Source: Coffea arabica (lineage: Eukaryota; Streptophyta; Magnoliopsida; Gentianales; Rubiaceae). From it: a stretch of 64,000 nt of DNA. The notes beneath the pieces are model-generated. The model saw only the letters and a program-made list of their open reading frames with translations, did no database searches and had not been told where the DNA came from. The position numbers and the translations under genes were made by a program. The stretch lies in assembly GCF_036785885.1 (NCBI RefSeq), contig NC_092320.1:20461557-20525556 (forward strand), written 5' to 3'. Below are positions 11,594 to 22,629 of this stretch, piece by piece. Each line of letters opens with the position of its first letter. The first letter of the stretch is position 1.

Positions 11594-12048
11594 TCAGGGG
11601 TGATATAATTTGAGATTCTCAACATGCCAAGTTCGGGGTACCCGGGAACCATTTCGATAAACTAATGTACAATATCCATTTTGACTAGACTTGATAACGC
11701 GGTAGAGTCCCTCCCATCTAGGGGTTAATTTGCCTTGAGATTCAGCTCGGCTAACCAAATTTTTGTGAACCACAAGATCTCCCGAACTGAACCGTAGGTG
11801 CCTAACCCGAGCGTTATAGTAGCTAGATAGGATGTTCTTATATAGTGCGACTTTGACTACTGCGATGTCTCGCTTCTCTTCGGCAAGGTCAAGGTCTACT
11901 CGCCTTTCCTCTTCATTCACCTCGGCAGCGAAAGCTGCCATGCGTGGACTCGGGGTGATAAACTCAATAGGAACCACGGCTTTAGACCCATAGGTTAAAG
12001 AGAATGGGGTCTCTTGTGTTGCGGATCTCGGCGTAGTCTGGTAGGACC
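11594..12048 (-). pseudogene. Integrase C-terminal fragment of the Tat element
   Basis: The readable part (11977-11594) matches the end of the integrase at 55812-56387, for example YYNARVRHLRFSSGDLVV and the final WHVENLKLYHP. Homology extends slightly upstream to about 12048 (TTPRSATQETPFSLTYG on the minus strand), then stops. The catalytic core is absent, so this is a truncated remnant. Confidence 0.85.
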
Positions 12049-12439
12049 GAAATCACCGCCATCAGCGGAGGAGCGGGCAAAAGATGACCGAGGGGGGATG
12101 CGAAGTGGCCCCAGGGAAACAACCTCCCACCCGTTGTCACCTTCCCGAACCAACTCTATTTTCTCTAGACAAGGAATGTCCAAGGGCTCCATTTGATAGA
12201 CGACATGCAAATCATGATTAGAAAGATCAAGTACATGCAAATTAACCATTAGTGATGTAAACCTAAAAATGGAAAATGAGAAACAAAAGTGATAACAAAG
12301 GCTTAAGACATCAAAACGGCGATCCGTAACTTCAATCCTTTGTTTTCGTGACTCAAGGTACAAGAAAATATATGAGGAAAAGAAGAAAAAGAGAATCAAG
12401 AAACTGCATTTTTTTGTTTAAAAAAAAATGCTCAGAAAA

Positions 12440-12735
12440 CGTTGCTGAAAAAAAACGCGCCACTAAGCTGCGTTTTTTAAGTCGCGTTTCCTTCACCAAT
12501 CTTGCAGGATTGAAAACGCGGTTCTTTGAGAAAACGCGACTTGGATGCGCGTTTTCTAAGTCGCGTTTTTTAGTTTGATCCAGGCTTGAAAACGCGACTG
12601 CCATCAAAACGCGACTTTAAGTCGCGTTTTAATGGCGTGTTTTCTGTTCTGCAGGTGCAGAATTGAAAACGCGATTCTATGAACACGCGACTCAGAGGCG
12701 CGTTTTCTTGAGAAACGCGTTTTTCTGCTGCGATT
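12440..12735. repeat. Cluster of AAAACGCG / CGCGTTTT words
   Basis: In under 300 bp the tetranucleotide CGCG occurs 13 times. Most occurrences are AAAACGCGACTT or its reverse complement AAGTCGCGTTTT, mixed in both orientations. The rest of the element is AT-rich and nearly free of CpG. The same word occurs in this element's LTR at 15716-15768. The block lies downstream of gag. Confidence 0.8.
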
Positions 12736-13120
12736 TTTAGCAGAAATTCAACTTTTAAAAATTTACAACTAATACCCCAATCACTCAAAATGCATCATAA
12801 ATCATTTGTTTGCTAAAATACTCAATGCATGCACATGTAAAATGATCAAAATATGCATTTTAACCCCTTCTAACAAATCAAAAACAACAATTATCCAAAT
12901 TGAGGGGTTGAGTTCCTTGATCAAATTTCGCCTTTTTCACCTCATTTGGTCACTTTTGCTTTCATTTCCAATACCTACAAATGAAAAACATAAAAAAAAC
13001 TCAAACTCATACTGTAAACATAAAATCACACAAAAATAACATAAATAGCCAAAACATTGGGTTGCCTCCCAATAAGCGCTTTTATTTATAGTCGTTGGCT
13101 CGACTATTGAACCTCATTTT

Positions 13121-14323
13121 TCAAGGAGGTTTGGTTAAAGAGTAATCCACCATTTTAGGTCGTGGTGGATCATTAAAAGGTGACTTAATAGCAAAAGCCA
13201 CATGTTCAAATGATATGAGAGGTGAAAGAAACATACCTATCTCAAGTGAGTCATAGATATTACCTTGAATATGCACCACTTGAGAATTCTCCAAAGGAGA
13301 TGTCATATGGGTTTCTTGGGCAATAATATCTTTTAAACCTATACTTTCAATACACTTCTCAAGAGGGGTGAAAAATGAATCATTAAAGCTCACCTCTGGA
13401 GGTTCAAAATTAGTTCTAAAGATATTATGATGTGAAATGGACATTTGCTCACTGAAACACAATTGAGATTCATCATTTTCATCAAAATGCAATCCATTTT
13501 CACATACAACATTCCCACCATTCATGCTAGGATCATTTTGTATATTATTAGAAGAAATAACTTCACACAATGCATGTAATTGGGCTTGTATTCTACCAAA
13601 GTGAGAAGTTAATTCATCTAACCTTTCCTCAATCCTAGCAAAACGATCGGAAGTCGCGTTAGCTAGCTTTTCTATGGCTAAATCAAATTGATTAGAAGAA
13701 TTTTCTACAGCTAACTCCCAAGATGCATTAGAATCATTAGCTAATGGTTCACTTTCTAATTCCCAAGGTAGAGATGCATTAGCTAGTTTTTCTATTGCCA
13801 ATTCCCAAGATGGTTTTGCTTCATATTGGACACATTTGGGTGGATAATCATAAAAACATGCAGAATCACTATAAGTACATTGATTATTCCAACCATAAGC
13901 AGAAGAATTATCCCAATTAGCACCATATTGATCAAAACAAGGATTGTAATGCTCTAATTCATCATAATAATCCACATTTTGTGCTTGTCTACATGTATGA
14001 ATAGCATGATAACCTCCACACAAGTCACAAATCATTTGATTAGAATTAAAAGCATTAACATTCCTCTTTTCCTCAATCTTATGCATCATGGTGTCCATTA
14101 GCACTTTTAACATTATAACATCAACTTTAGCCTTTAAACACACTAAACCATCTTCGAAAGACATACCTTCGGTAATTTCTTGGTTACCTCTATTGAAAGA
14201 TTTTTGCACTTGGTAACCATCCATTGCCGATCTTCCATTTCTCATGCATTGTCTCCTCATATTTTCTACTCTCCTTGATCCCCTAAACATGTCTTTAAAA
14301 TAACTCAAAAACAAGTTAGTCAA
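13121..14323 (-). CDS. Gag-like protein of the gag-only LTR element
   Basis: An intact 400-residue frame sits 174 bp after the primer-binding site. It contains a zinc-knuckle-like motif (CDLCGGYHAIHTC, CX2CX3HX4C) near residue 100. Then follow asparagine- and glutamate-rich segments with a repeated WELAIEKLAN-type unit (about residues 171-225), a short coiled-coil-like stretch (RFARIEERLDELTSHFGRI), and a variable C-terminus. The classic Retrotrans_gag core is not obvious, so the gag call relies on position after the PBS, the knuckle and resemblance to Athila/Tat-type gag tails. There is no stop or frameshift, unlike its neighbours, which suggests recent activity or mobilisation by a partner. 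Confidence 0.65.
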   Translation of the reverse strand: MTNLFLSYFKDMFRGSRRVENMRRQCMRNGRSAMDGYQVQKSFNRGNQEITEGMSFEDGLVCLKAKVDVIMLKVLMDTMMHKIEEKRNVNAFNSNQMICDLCGGYHAIHTCRQAQNVDYYDELEHYNPCFDQYGANWDNSSAYGWNNQCTYSDSACFYDYPPKCVQYEAKPSWELAIEKLANASLPWELESEPLANDSNASWELAVENSSNQFDLAIEKLANATSDRFARIEERLDELTSHFGRIQAQLHALCEVISSNNIQNDPSMNGGNVVCENGLHFDENDESQLCFSEQMSISHHNIFRTNFEPPEVSFNDSFFTPLEKCIESIGLKDIIAQETHMTSPLENSQVVHIQGNIYDSLEIGMFLSPLISFEHVAFAIKSPFNDPPRPKMVDYSLTKPP

Positions 14324-14496
14324 GAAGAATAGATAACTCTAACATAATAAAAAAAATAAATAAATAAAAAAACACAAAAACTCACAAAGACACTAAAAAA
14401 CAAAAATTGAGACAACAGACATAACAAACACAAGAAAAACAAGTAAAAAATGTCTAAATTAATAAAGTTGCTCTTAGCACCGATATTGACAAATCT

Positions 14497-14514
14497 TCCC
14501 CGGCAACGGCGCCA
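14497..14514 (-). other. Primer-binding site, tRNA-Asp type
   Basis: The plus strand reads TCCCCGGCAACGGCGCCA, the 3' end of plant tRNA-Asp including CCA, so the minus strand is its complement. It lies 6 bp from the LTR edge at 14521. Confidence 0.85.
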
Positions 14515-14520
14515 AAAACT

Positions 14521-16438
14521 TGACGGGTATTTTACATACGTGCAAGCTAAAAAATACCGAATTACACCCGTTCACTGCAAGTATACAGATCAACTAGTAG
14601 TTTAGGGTATATATCGGGTCGATCCCACAAGGAAGAGTGAACAATTACCGGTATTACTAAAGCTTCTCTATTATTTAGACTATCAATAAATTATAGCAAA
14701 TTTAACCTACTGGAATTATACAAAATAACAAATAAAAGCTCCTTAGGTTGTGGTATCCCTAACTACTCATGCAAGTGCTATATTTGGATCATTTAGTACT
14801 ACATCTAGGCTAGTTATGGTGTAATTTCCTTATGCATTTGAATCCTACTTTCGTAGTGAATCAATTATACTAATAACCAATCCATACCTATTCTCATGGT
14901 TATGAAATTAGTTACAAGTTCATTTTTTCAATGAAATTACATGAAATTAATCACCAAAACCCCATAGGTGCACCTCTACTCTCGTGAGTGTACTCCCCAT
15001 GTTTAGCACTTATTGAACTAATGTTAAATCTCAATTTTCATTGCAGAAATTACACCTTAGATAATCACAATCAATGGTACCAGATTAATCATGATTTAAA
15101 GAGCTAAAGTGCTAAATAACTTGCTCAAATCATAGCAGTTAAATAGCCAAATGATAAACACTAACAATCATAGAAAGTTCAACCAAACCCAAGGCATAAA
15201 CTTTTGAAACACATAATAGACATAAATTCCAGAACTTGCATATTAACTAAATTTGGAATTAAGTACAAAAGATAAAGAGTTGGAAAGGAATGTAACCCAT
15301 GTCACTTGAGCTCATCACCTTGCCTTCTTCATCTCCATCTTAATCCTAGTCTAGCAATATACAAGAATAGATGAACTACACTAGCTAAACTATCCTACAC
15401 TAAGGAAATGAAAGAACTACATTTTTCCACTTCAAGTTCTCTCCCCCGTATGTCCTGAATGAATGAATGAATCTCTGTCTCTGCATATAAACTCATGAAA
15501 AGTTCCTCTTCTCCCAGTCCAAATTTGCTGCTATGATTCTTCAAATCTCATTTTGTTAAGATAGTCAAAAACCATTGTTTTTGACTTGAAAATAAGCCAT
15601 ATTGTCTGCAATTTTGTCTTCTGAAGCATGTGCACCGAATTCCCTTGCATCTTATAGCTGGAAAGTGGTATGAACACAAGGGAAATGGCTGAGTCAAATT
15701 GCAGAATTTCGGCCAGAAAACGCGCCTACACAAAACGCGGTTACAAGTCACGTTTTGTGTACTCGCGTATTCACTTTGGCCTTACTTAATCTGCGATTTT
15801 GTCTATCATAAAGGCCGAACTAGCTTTTGTGTAAAACACCAAAGTTGTAGCCCTTTGAGTTAGCTTTTCAATGCTTCAAGAATCATCCAAATTGGAGCTT
15901 TGTAGCCTGATATATGACCGAAATACTATAGACTGGTCGGAGCTCTGTTTTCCACTTTGGACAGCTGAGTTGAATTTCGGTATTTCAACTTTTGGACTAT
16001 GAAAACGGCTGAATTGGACTTTGATGTCTTCATACCAAATGTAGATATATCTCTTAGCTTCAAAATGGTACCAAGATCACCTTGATCCTATCTGTGTAGC
16101 TCCAGATATAGTCAAAATACCAAAACGTGTCAGAGTTGTTAAACCTGACTTTTCTTGCATTTTTCCTTTTACACTTCATATTTTATTTTCACCACTTTAA
16201 TCCATCTTCAATCATCCAAATATCTTCCCAATGCACTTCATTTGATGATTGAATCATTAAACCTACAAAATATGAAGTTTTTTTACCATAAAAATCCATA
16301 AAATGCAATGTTTAGCCATTTTAACATAAAATGTAGTTTTTTTACCAAAACCTTAGTTATTTTAGTTATAAAACTAAATAATCAAACCAAAATTAACTAA
16401 TAAAACACACTAAAAATACGTAAAATAAACTCTTATCA
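14521..16438 (-). repeat. 5' LTR of the gag-only element (1,918 bp)
   Basis: On the minus strand it begins TGATAAGAGTTTATTTTACG and ends ACCCGTCA, next to the PBS. It is related along its length to the solo LTR at 44534-46521 (shared CGATCCCACAAGGAAGA and AAGTTGTAGC-type strings). At 15716-15768 it carries the AAAACGCG word cluster. Confidence 0.8.
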
Positions 16439-18480
16439 GCGGTCCTGGTGAAGTTCAAATTACTCCCAAAATGTGAGGGTCAGAAATATGGACGTGGGGG
16501 AGGCTATGAGTGTCTAGGTGTCCTAGACCTAGAAGCGGATCTCGACCTCACCATGGTAACTAGCAGGCAGCCCAAACAGCAAAAGACAGAATAACCGGCA
16601 AATTGGAATCAATAATAACGGAAGAACCACTGGTGTTGTCCCCCGTATGCAACCCAAACAATAGACATCACAATTTAGGCACCCAAAAGCTATAAAAATA
16701 CCCCAACAATACAGCAAAGTCAAACAATAAGCACTGGTGTCCCAAGCTTAGCCAAATGCAGAATCAATGGACCCCAAAGTGCAACAAATGCTCCCAAGAA
16801 CTCAGTAATTGAAATAAAAAAGACACAATACCCCCAAACAAGGCAACCTAAGGCAACCTACTTCAACAAGCAAATTTAAGCGTATAGGCACCTCCCAATT
16901 TAACAAACAACCGCAGCAGATTACCCACAATTAGACACAAATTACAGCAAATTAGACACAATTGGACCAAAAATTGTAACAACTGTCTCCAATTGGACAG
17001 TCAATTATCCAATTCAACATGCTAAAATTAGCAATTGACCCAAGAAAATGGCAACTCCAACAGCCACAGTTCAGAATGCGGACTGAAACAACTCAAGCAC
17101 AAATGTCCAGTAGTCAGTTAAGCAACCAATAACATAAGAGGGATAAATTTTATACACACTATCACAACCAGTACCACTGGTGTGCCCCACAGAAAATGGA
17201 ACAACTCGAACTTCCAAGCAAATCAACAAAATCTCAAACTAGTCACCCACGGTCGAGATAAAAGGTCTAAGCAAACGCACAATTTGAATCAATAAACAGA
17301 CTATCTCCAGCAGGTCAATTAAATTCACCCAAAAGCTGTAAGTAAAGAAAATGGCATCCACACAAATTATGGCTCACAAATAACACCAATTTACTCAATT
17401 AGAAAGTAGCAAAAGGGCTTCAGTGAAAACGAAAAGTGACCCACGCACTTGAGAGTGCAAAATCGTAATCAAGGGTTGAAGAGAATGTGTACCGACGCCC
17501 CAAGTGTGAAGGTGGCACTGTCGGGTGGTTGTTGTGAGAGTGGAGGTATAGCGGCGGCGTGAGCTGGCGGAAGTGAGGGAAGCACGCGACTGCTTGGTGG
17601 AGTAAGGATGCCTGTGGGAGCGTTTGGGAAGATGGACTGCGGCCGAGCGCGAGGGGCAACTGCTGGAGTGAGGCGTGGCTGTTTGGACTGGGCTAGAGGC
17701 GCGCGTGGACAGCGGCGTGCATACGGGAGGTGGTGGTGACGGCTGAAGCTAGGTGGAGAGGAAAAGGGGAATGGCGGGGAGCTCTGCGGCTGCTAGTGGC
17801 TCTCAAGGGCAGCACTCGATGGCGGTGGACGGCGTGAGCTAGTGGTGAACGAGGAAGAAGAGAGAGTGCGAGGAGTGAGATGGGGAGGTTGGCAGCGCTG
17901 GAGGAACGGTAGACTGGAAGTGTAACGTGCAAAGTGGAGGTGAGAGGTGGTGAAGGAGGCGGCGGTCGCCGCTGGCGGCACGCGGTGCTACACGCTCGGG
18001 GCCGCGCGAGGTTGGAGAGGGATGGAGAGGTTGGCGGCGCCCAGCTGGGAGAAAAGATCAGAGAAGAGGGAGCTCGGGACGGCGGCGGCGTGCGATGGAG
18101 TAGTGGCAGCCGAAGAAGAAAATAAGCAAAAAGAGGAACAAGGCAACAGGAAAGAAGAGAAAGAAAAAAGAAAGAAAGAAAGAAAAGAAAGAAAGAAAGA
18201 AAAAGAAAAAAGAAAAAAAATAGTTTTTGGGTTTTTTTTCTTCTTTTTTTTTTTCTGATTGCAAACTCAAATTTCAAAATTCGAATTGTGAAAACCAAAA
18301 CTGAAGGTGTAAAATGGAAAATGTTTTTATTTTGATTTTTTTTTTGGGAAATTGAAATTCCAAAATTTGAATTTTTTTAAAAAGAAAAACAAAGCTGAAA
18401 GTTCAAAAAGGAAAATAATTTATATTTTTTTAAATTTTATTTATTTAATTTTTTTTTTGGTATTTTCTTTATTTTTGGGT
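16439..18480. other. Non-coding 3' spacer of the gag-protease element
   Basis: The 16.5-17.4 kb part is rich in CAATTTAACA-like words. The 17.4-18.1 kb part is strongly purine-rich on the plus strand and GC-rich, and it gives spurious proline/serine-rich open frames on the minus strand. A (GAAA)n-type microsatellite lies at about 18149-18220. No protein domain is supported. Confidence 0.5.
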
Positions 18481-18489
18481 TGTCAAATA

Positions 18490-18705
18490 CAGCATGGGCA
18501 GCACGCCAAGATTATAAAACGTCCACTAACCTCAGGAGTCACTAACATAGCGTAGGTACGCCAAGATTGCATTTCCTGCCAATGTCGCGAGATGATGAGA
18601 TTTGACCAATATGGCGCGGACACGCCAAAATTGGTAAACGTCTACTGATCTTAGGAATCACTAACATAGCGTGGACATGCCAAGATTGCACTTCCTGGTC
18701 ACAGT
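18490..18705. repeat. Four copies of a GCG..CACGCCAAGATT word in a 118-bp direct repeat
   Basis: Variants GCATGGGCAGCACGCCAAG, GCGTAGGTACGCCAAGATT, GGCGCGGACACGCCAAAATT and GCGTGGACATGCCAAGATT occur near 18493, 18551, 18613 and 18669. The surrounding CACTAACATAGCGT string recurs about 118 bp apart. Each word contains a small GGCG...CGCC-type dyad. Confidence 0.7.
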
Positions 18706-18854
18706 AAAGGAAAATATCAAGACCGACTACTACCCAAATGAGAAACAACAAAACGAATGAATTGAACAATAAAAAATAATAAAACCAATATTTGGATTGC
18801 CTCCCAAAAAGTGTCTTTCTTTAACGTCTTTGGCTAGACGTTGAACACCACTCT

Positions 18855-21530
18855 TCAATCTGGATGTAATTCAATTTTTCTTGTAATCGGTGGTCCTCCT
18901 CCAGTATCCAAATAGCCATTGAGTGCAGCCTTCTTTCTAAATTTTCTATTCATTTTCACCTCATAAATTGCTTTCATCCTCTGATATTTGTTCGCAGGAA
19001 CTTTGAATTTACCCCTAAAATCAAACTCAGAAAATTCTTGCATAGAGAGATTAGTAGCATGAATAGCAAACACAGAATGAGAATTAACAGGATGTTTTAT
19101 TGTATTAAAAATATTGAAGTGGACTATTTCTCCATCGAATTCCATTGTGAGAGTACCCTTACTAACATCAATTTTAGTTTGGCCAGTATGCAAGAATGGT
19201 CTTCTTAATATAATGGGTGATGGATTTGGAGCACTTTCATCATCCATGTAAAGCACATAAAAATCAGCAGGAAAAATTAATCCATCTACTTGCACTAAAA
19301 CATCCTCAATTACCCTATCCGGATAAGTAAATGTACGATCAGTCAATTGAATTATTATCCTTGTTTCTTTTAAATGTCCTAAATTTAGGGAATCATAAAC
19401 TGATTTAGGCATCACATTAATAGAAGTCCCTAAATCTAGCATGATATTTTTGATATTGGAACGTCCAATCTTATAGGGGATAGTAAATATATCTGGATCT
19501 CCGCATTTAGGTAGCAGTTTCCCTTGTAAAATCGCTGAAACGTTCTCACCTACCACAATATGCTCATCAGTTTCCTTTGTAAACTGATTTAGGCATCACA
19601 TTAATAGAAGTCCCTAAATCTAGCATGATATTTTTGATATTGGAACGTCCAATCTTATAGGGGATAGTAAATATATCTGGATCTCCGCATTTAGGTAGCA
19701 GTTTCCTTTGTAAAATCGCTGAAACGTTCTCACCTACCACAATATGCTCATCCTCCCTCAACTTCTTCTTGTTGACGCACAAATTTTTCAAGAATTTAGC
19801 GTATTTCGGCACTTGTTTGATCGCGTCCAACAAAGGGATATTGATTGCCACCTTTCGAAACACCTCTAGAATCTCTTTTTCCTTATCTTGCTTTTTCGGT
19901 TTCTCCAACCTGTTAGGAAAAGGTGGTGGATTAGTCTTAACTGTAATGAATGGGTCCGGGAGTACCTTCGGATCCTTGTTGCTTCTGCCCTCCTCTTCAA
20001 GCTCTTTCTCAATTCGTTCGTCGTTCTTGTCCTTAGGAATCACAAGTTCGGGTCCTTGGATTTCCTTTCCACTCCTCAAGGTTATTGCGCTTACATTCTT
20101 CGGATTCAACTCAGGTTGAGATGGCAACTTCCCTTGAACTTGGGACTCCAAATGGTTGATCGTGATGGCCATTTGATTTATTTGAGTTTGCAATGATTGC
20201 ACTTGTCCCAATTGATTCCTCATGCTTTGCAGGTCTGAATCCGTCTTCTGTTGATTCGTAAGTAATTGCTTCATCATCTCTTCCATGGACGGACTTGAGT
20301 TCGAAGGGAGTGGTGGTGGGCGAGGGTGGTACCGCTGCTGGTACCCTTGCTGCCTATTTGGTATGAAGTTGGATTGCCTGTTCCCTCCATAGCTGAGGTT
20401 GGGATGATCTCTCCAACCAGGATTGTAGGTGCTTGAGTAAGGGTCGTACTGCTTTCTTGGCACGAGCGCATGGCTAGCCATGTTCACCTGTTCTGCAGTT
20501 TCTTCCTGAACCAGTGGACACATCTCCGTATAATGATCCACGGCTGTGCATACCCTACATACTTTGGCTTGTGACGCACTTCCCACAGCTAGTTGTCGCA
20601 TGAAAAACGTCAATTCGGAGAATTGATGTTGGATAAAGGATGTTTCTACCTCATTCACCTTACGGGTCGGGATATCCTCTCTTGAACCAAACTGTTATGA
20701 ATTTTCAGTCATCCCCTCAATCAACTCCCATGCTGCCCGAGGAGTCTTGTTCACTAATGCCCCTCCACTTGCAGTATCAATTATGCTCCTGTTCCTGAAG
20801 AGTAGCCCCTCATAGAAATATTGGATGAGCAGTTGCTCATTTATCTGATGTTGAGGGCATTTTATGCACAACTTCTTAAATGCACAACTTCTTAAACCTC
20901 TCCCAGTACTCATAGAGAGACTCGCCTGGGTGTTGTTTGATACCACATATCTCTTTCCTTAGACTTGCAGCTCGAGACGCTAGAAAGTACTTGTCCAAGA
21001 ATTTTTTCTTTATCTGATCCCACGTGGTGATACTACCTGGTGGTAGAAAGTACAACCAGTCTTTCGCGGAATCTTTCAAGGAGAGAGGGAATGCCCTCAT
21101 TTTTATCTGCTCATCTGTGATTCACGGAGATTTCATACTATTGCACACGACATCAAAGTCCTGCAAATGCTTATAAGGCTCCTTACCTGATAGACCATGG
21201 AAAGATGGCAAAAGATGAATTAGACCAGATTTTAGTTCAAAGGGAGTGTTATCATTCAAATTTGGGAAAGTAATGCATAAAGGTTGCTGATTTAAATTAG
21301 GATACCAACTTCCTTAGTATTTATACATTCGCCATGGTGACTTCCTCTTGGTCAGAATCACTTGAGTTATCACCACGCAAATTCGTCAACTCAACCTCCA
21401 GATCAAGTCCTTGAGATGCAACACTAGACTGCTCCTCTCTGATCTGTCTAGTTTTTTTTCTCGTTCTACGCACGGTCTTTTCTACTTTAGGATCGAAAAT
21501 TAATTCGCTTGTACGAGAAAAATGAGGCAT
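18855..21530 (-). pseudogene. Broken gag-protease region of the Athila/Tat-like element
   Basis: From the high-coordinate end the pieces are: a gag N-terminus (21530-21321); the gag core (21100-20876, with WLYFLPPGSITTWDQIKKK and GESLYEYWERFKK, typical of Retrotrans_gag); a following piece (20946-20695); a zinc knuckle CRVCTAVDHYTEMC (CX2CX4HX4C) in 20658-19567; and an aspartic-protease-like domain with LDLGTSINVMPKSVY. The canonical motif there is DLGAS. Two lesions are clear. One is a short repeat of TGCACAACTTCTTAAA near 20865-20895 at the junction between gag pieces. The other is a 184-bp tandem duplication in the protease (19397-19752). Stops and frame changes elsewhere separate the pieces. 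The product would package and process retroelement particles; this copy cannot. Confidence 0.8.
19397..19752. repeat. 184-bp tandem duplication inside the protease region
   Basis: The segment beginning AAACTGATTTAGGCATCACA at 19397 recurs at 19581, each copy running to ...ATATGCTCATC. The offset is 184 bp, not a multiple of three, so it breaks the reading frame. The junction contains AGTTTCCTTTGT, which also occurs inside the second copy, suggesting template switching. Confidence 0.9.
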
Positions 21531-21597
21531 AAACTAGAAAAATACCAGAAAATTAGAACAAAATTGAAATTAAAAAGAAACAAATAATTAACGCCAG

Positions 21598-21615
21598 TCC
21601 CCGACAATGGCGCCA
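21598..21615 (-). other. Primer-binding site of the gag-protease element
   Basis: The plus strand reads TCCCCGACAATGGCGCCA, two bases different from the tRNA-Asp-type site at 14497-14514. It lies between the gag start and the LTR remnant. Confidence 0.7.
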
Positions 21616-22319
21616 AAAATTAACAGGTACCAAACCTGTACAATAATAATTACCTACTCAAAAAAATACAAATTTGTATATAGCGATGAGTAGGGTCGAA
21701 TCCACAAGAACTAGGGGTAATTCATTTCTTTTCAAGTTCGGGACGCGGGGGAGTTTTTATAAAAGTCTCCCATGTGTGAATTAATTTGCTCCAGAAAGTC
21801 CCTCCTTTTTTTTTATAGTTTTCTACTCCATTTCTTGAAATTAAATTCAGATACCATATATAACCAAATATGAGTAGATATTAATAATTAAAAGGGTTAA
21901 AAAAAAAAAGCCCCATGTGCTAAACCTAATATACAAATAAACCCCATATGGTTTCAAAATATACAACGCGACATCTCGTGCTTTGAACTAAATTGTAACC
22001 GTGACGAAAATCGATAAAATTAACGGGACTGATGTACTGGAAGCTAAAAGCAAATTCATTATATTTAATTTTTAGCAAATATTCCTATTGTACCCCTTAG
22101 CCCCCAATAAAACTCCCTCCCAGCGATGCTTGTGTATAGAATCGATTTCTACTTGATTGAGAGAAATTGAACTAGCTTTTGGGAGAAATCAAATTACCAC
22201 GCAGGAGGTTTGAAAGGTAAAGTCATTCTCCGGATACGAACTCAACCTACGAGGAACTACTACACAATCTTGGCTAAGGTAAAAGGATTTGATTTTGGGT
22301 TTTGGCTAACAGATCCTAC

Positions 22320-22590
22320 TCAACACCCCTAATCAGCAAAAATTTCCTATCACAAATGGAAATTTCAGAAATTATTTGCGTCACCTAGTCAACACCCAAA
22401 TATCAACAAAAATCTCGGCTTTAAATCCAAACTTGCAGTCCCAAATCAGCAAAAATCTCCCATTAGAAATGGACATTTCAGAAATTATTTGCATGACTCC
22501 TAGTTCCAACACCCAAAAATTAAAAAAAAAAATCTCGGCTTCAAAACCAAAGTCGTAGTCCCTAAACAGCAAAAATCTTTATTTTAAATC
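22320..22590. repeat. Internal tandem repeat of the Pack-MULE-like element
   Basis: About two and a half units of roughly 120 bp share CAACACCC, AGCAAAAATCTC, ATTTCAGAAATTATTTGC and AAAAATCTCGGCTT. Units differ by 10-20%. Confidence 0.75.
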
Positions 22591-22629
22591 CAAAGTACCA
22601 GTCTCAAAACTCATAAAATCAGGAATTTT

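Larger units (their letters stand above)
8199..12050 (-). mobile_element. Decayed 3' half of a Tat-lineage Ty3/gypsy retrotransposon
   Basis: On the minus strand the order is integrase C-terminus (11594-12048), an oppositely oriented extra ORF (9186-11350), a polypurine tract and the 3' LTR (8199-8778). This is the layout of the complete relative at 50309-60013, including about 245 bp between the integrase end and the extra ORF. Everything upstream of the integrase C-terminus is missing, where the next element begins near 12057. Confidence 0.85.
12057..16438 (-). mobile_element. Gag-only LTR retroelement (one LTR, PBS and gag visible)
   Basis: On the minus strand the order is a 1.9-kb LTR (16438-14521), a primer-binding site complementary to a tRNA-Asp 3' end (14514-14497), a gag-like ORF (14323-13121), then about 1 kb of non-coding DNA with a CGCG-rich repeat block. 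No protease, reverse transcriptase or integrase is present, so it depended on another element. It resembles the gag-only class described in plants as TR-GAG. A second LTR is not found before the neighbouring integrase fragment, so the element is incomplete and its low-coordinate limit is approximate. Confidence 0.7.

Noticed and set aside
12041..12060. Reading TCAGCGG at 12053-12059 and 16435-16441 as a target-site duplication of the gag-only element
   Set aside because: The shared string overlaps the LTR end on one side and lies inside integrase-linked sequence on the other, so it is not a proper flanking duplication.
12348..12788. Open frames through the CGCG word array
   Set aside because: They arise from the repetitive words; the peptides are low-complexity and both strands are open equally.
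17420..18298. Proline/serine-rich minus-strand open frames
   Set aside because: They come from a purine-rich, GC-rich spacer and a GAAA microsatellite without any domain.
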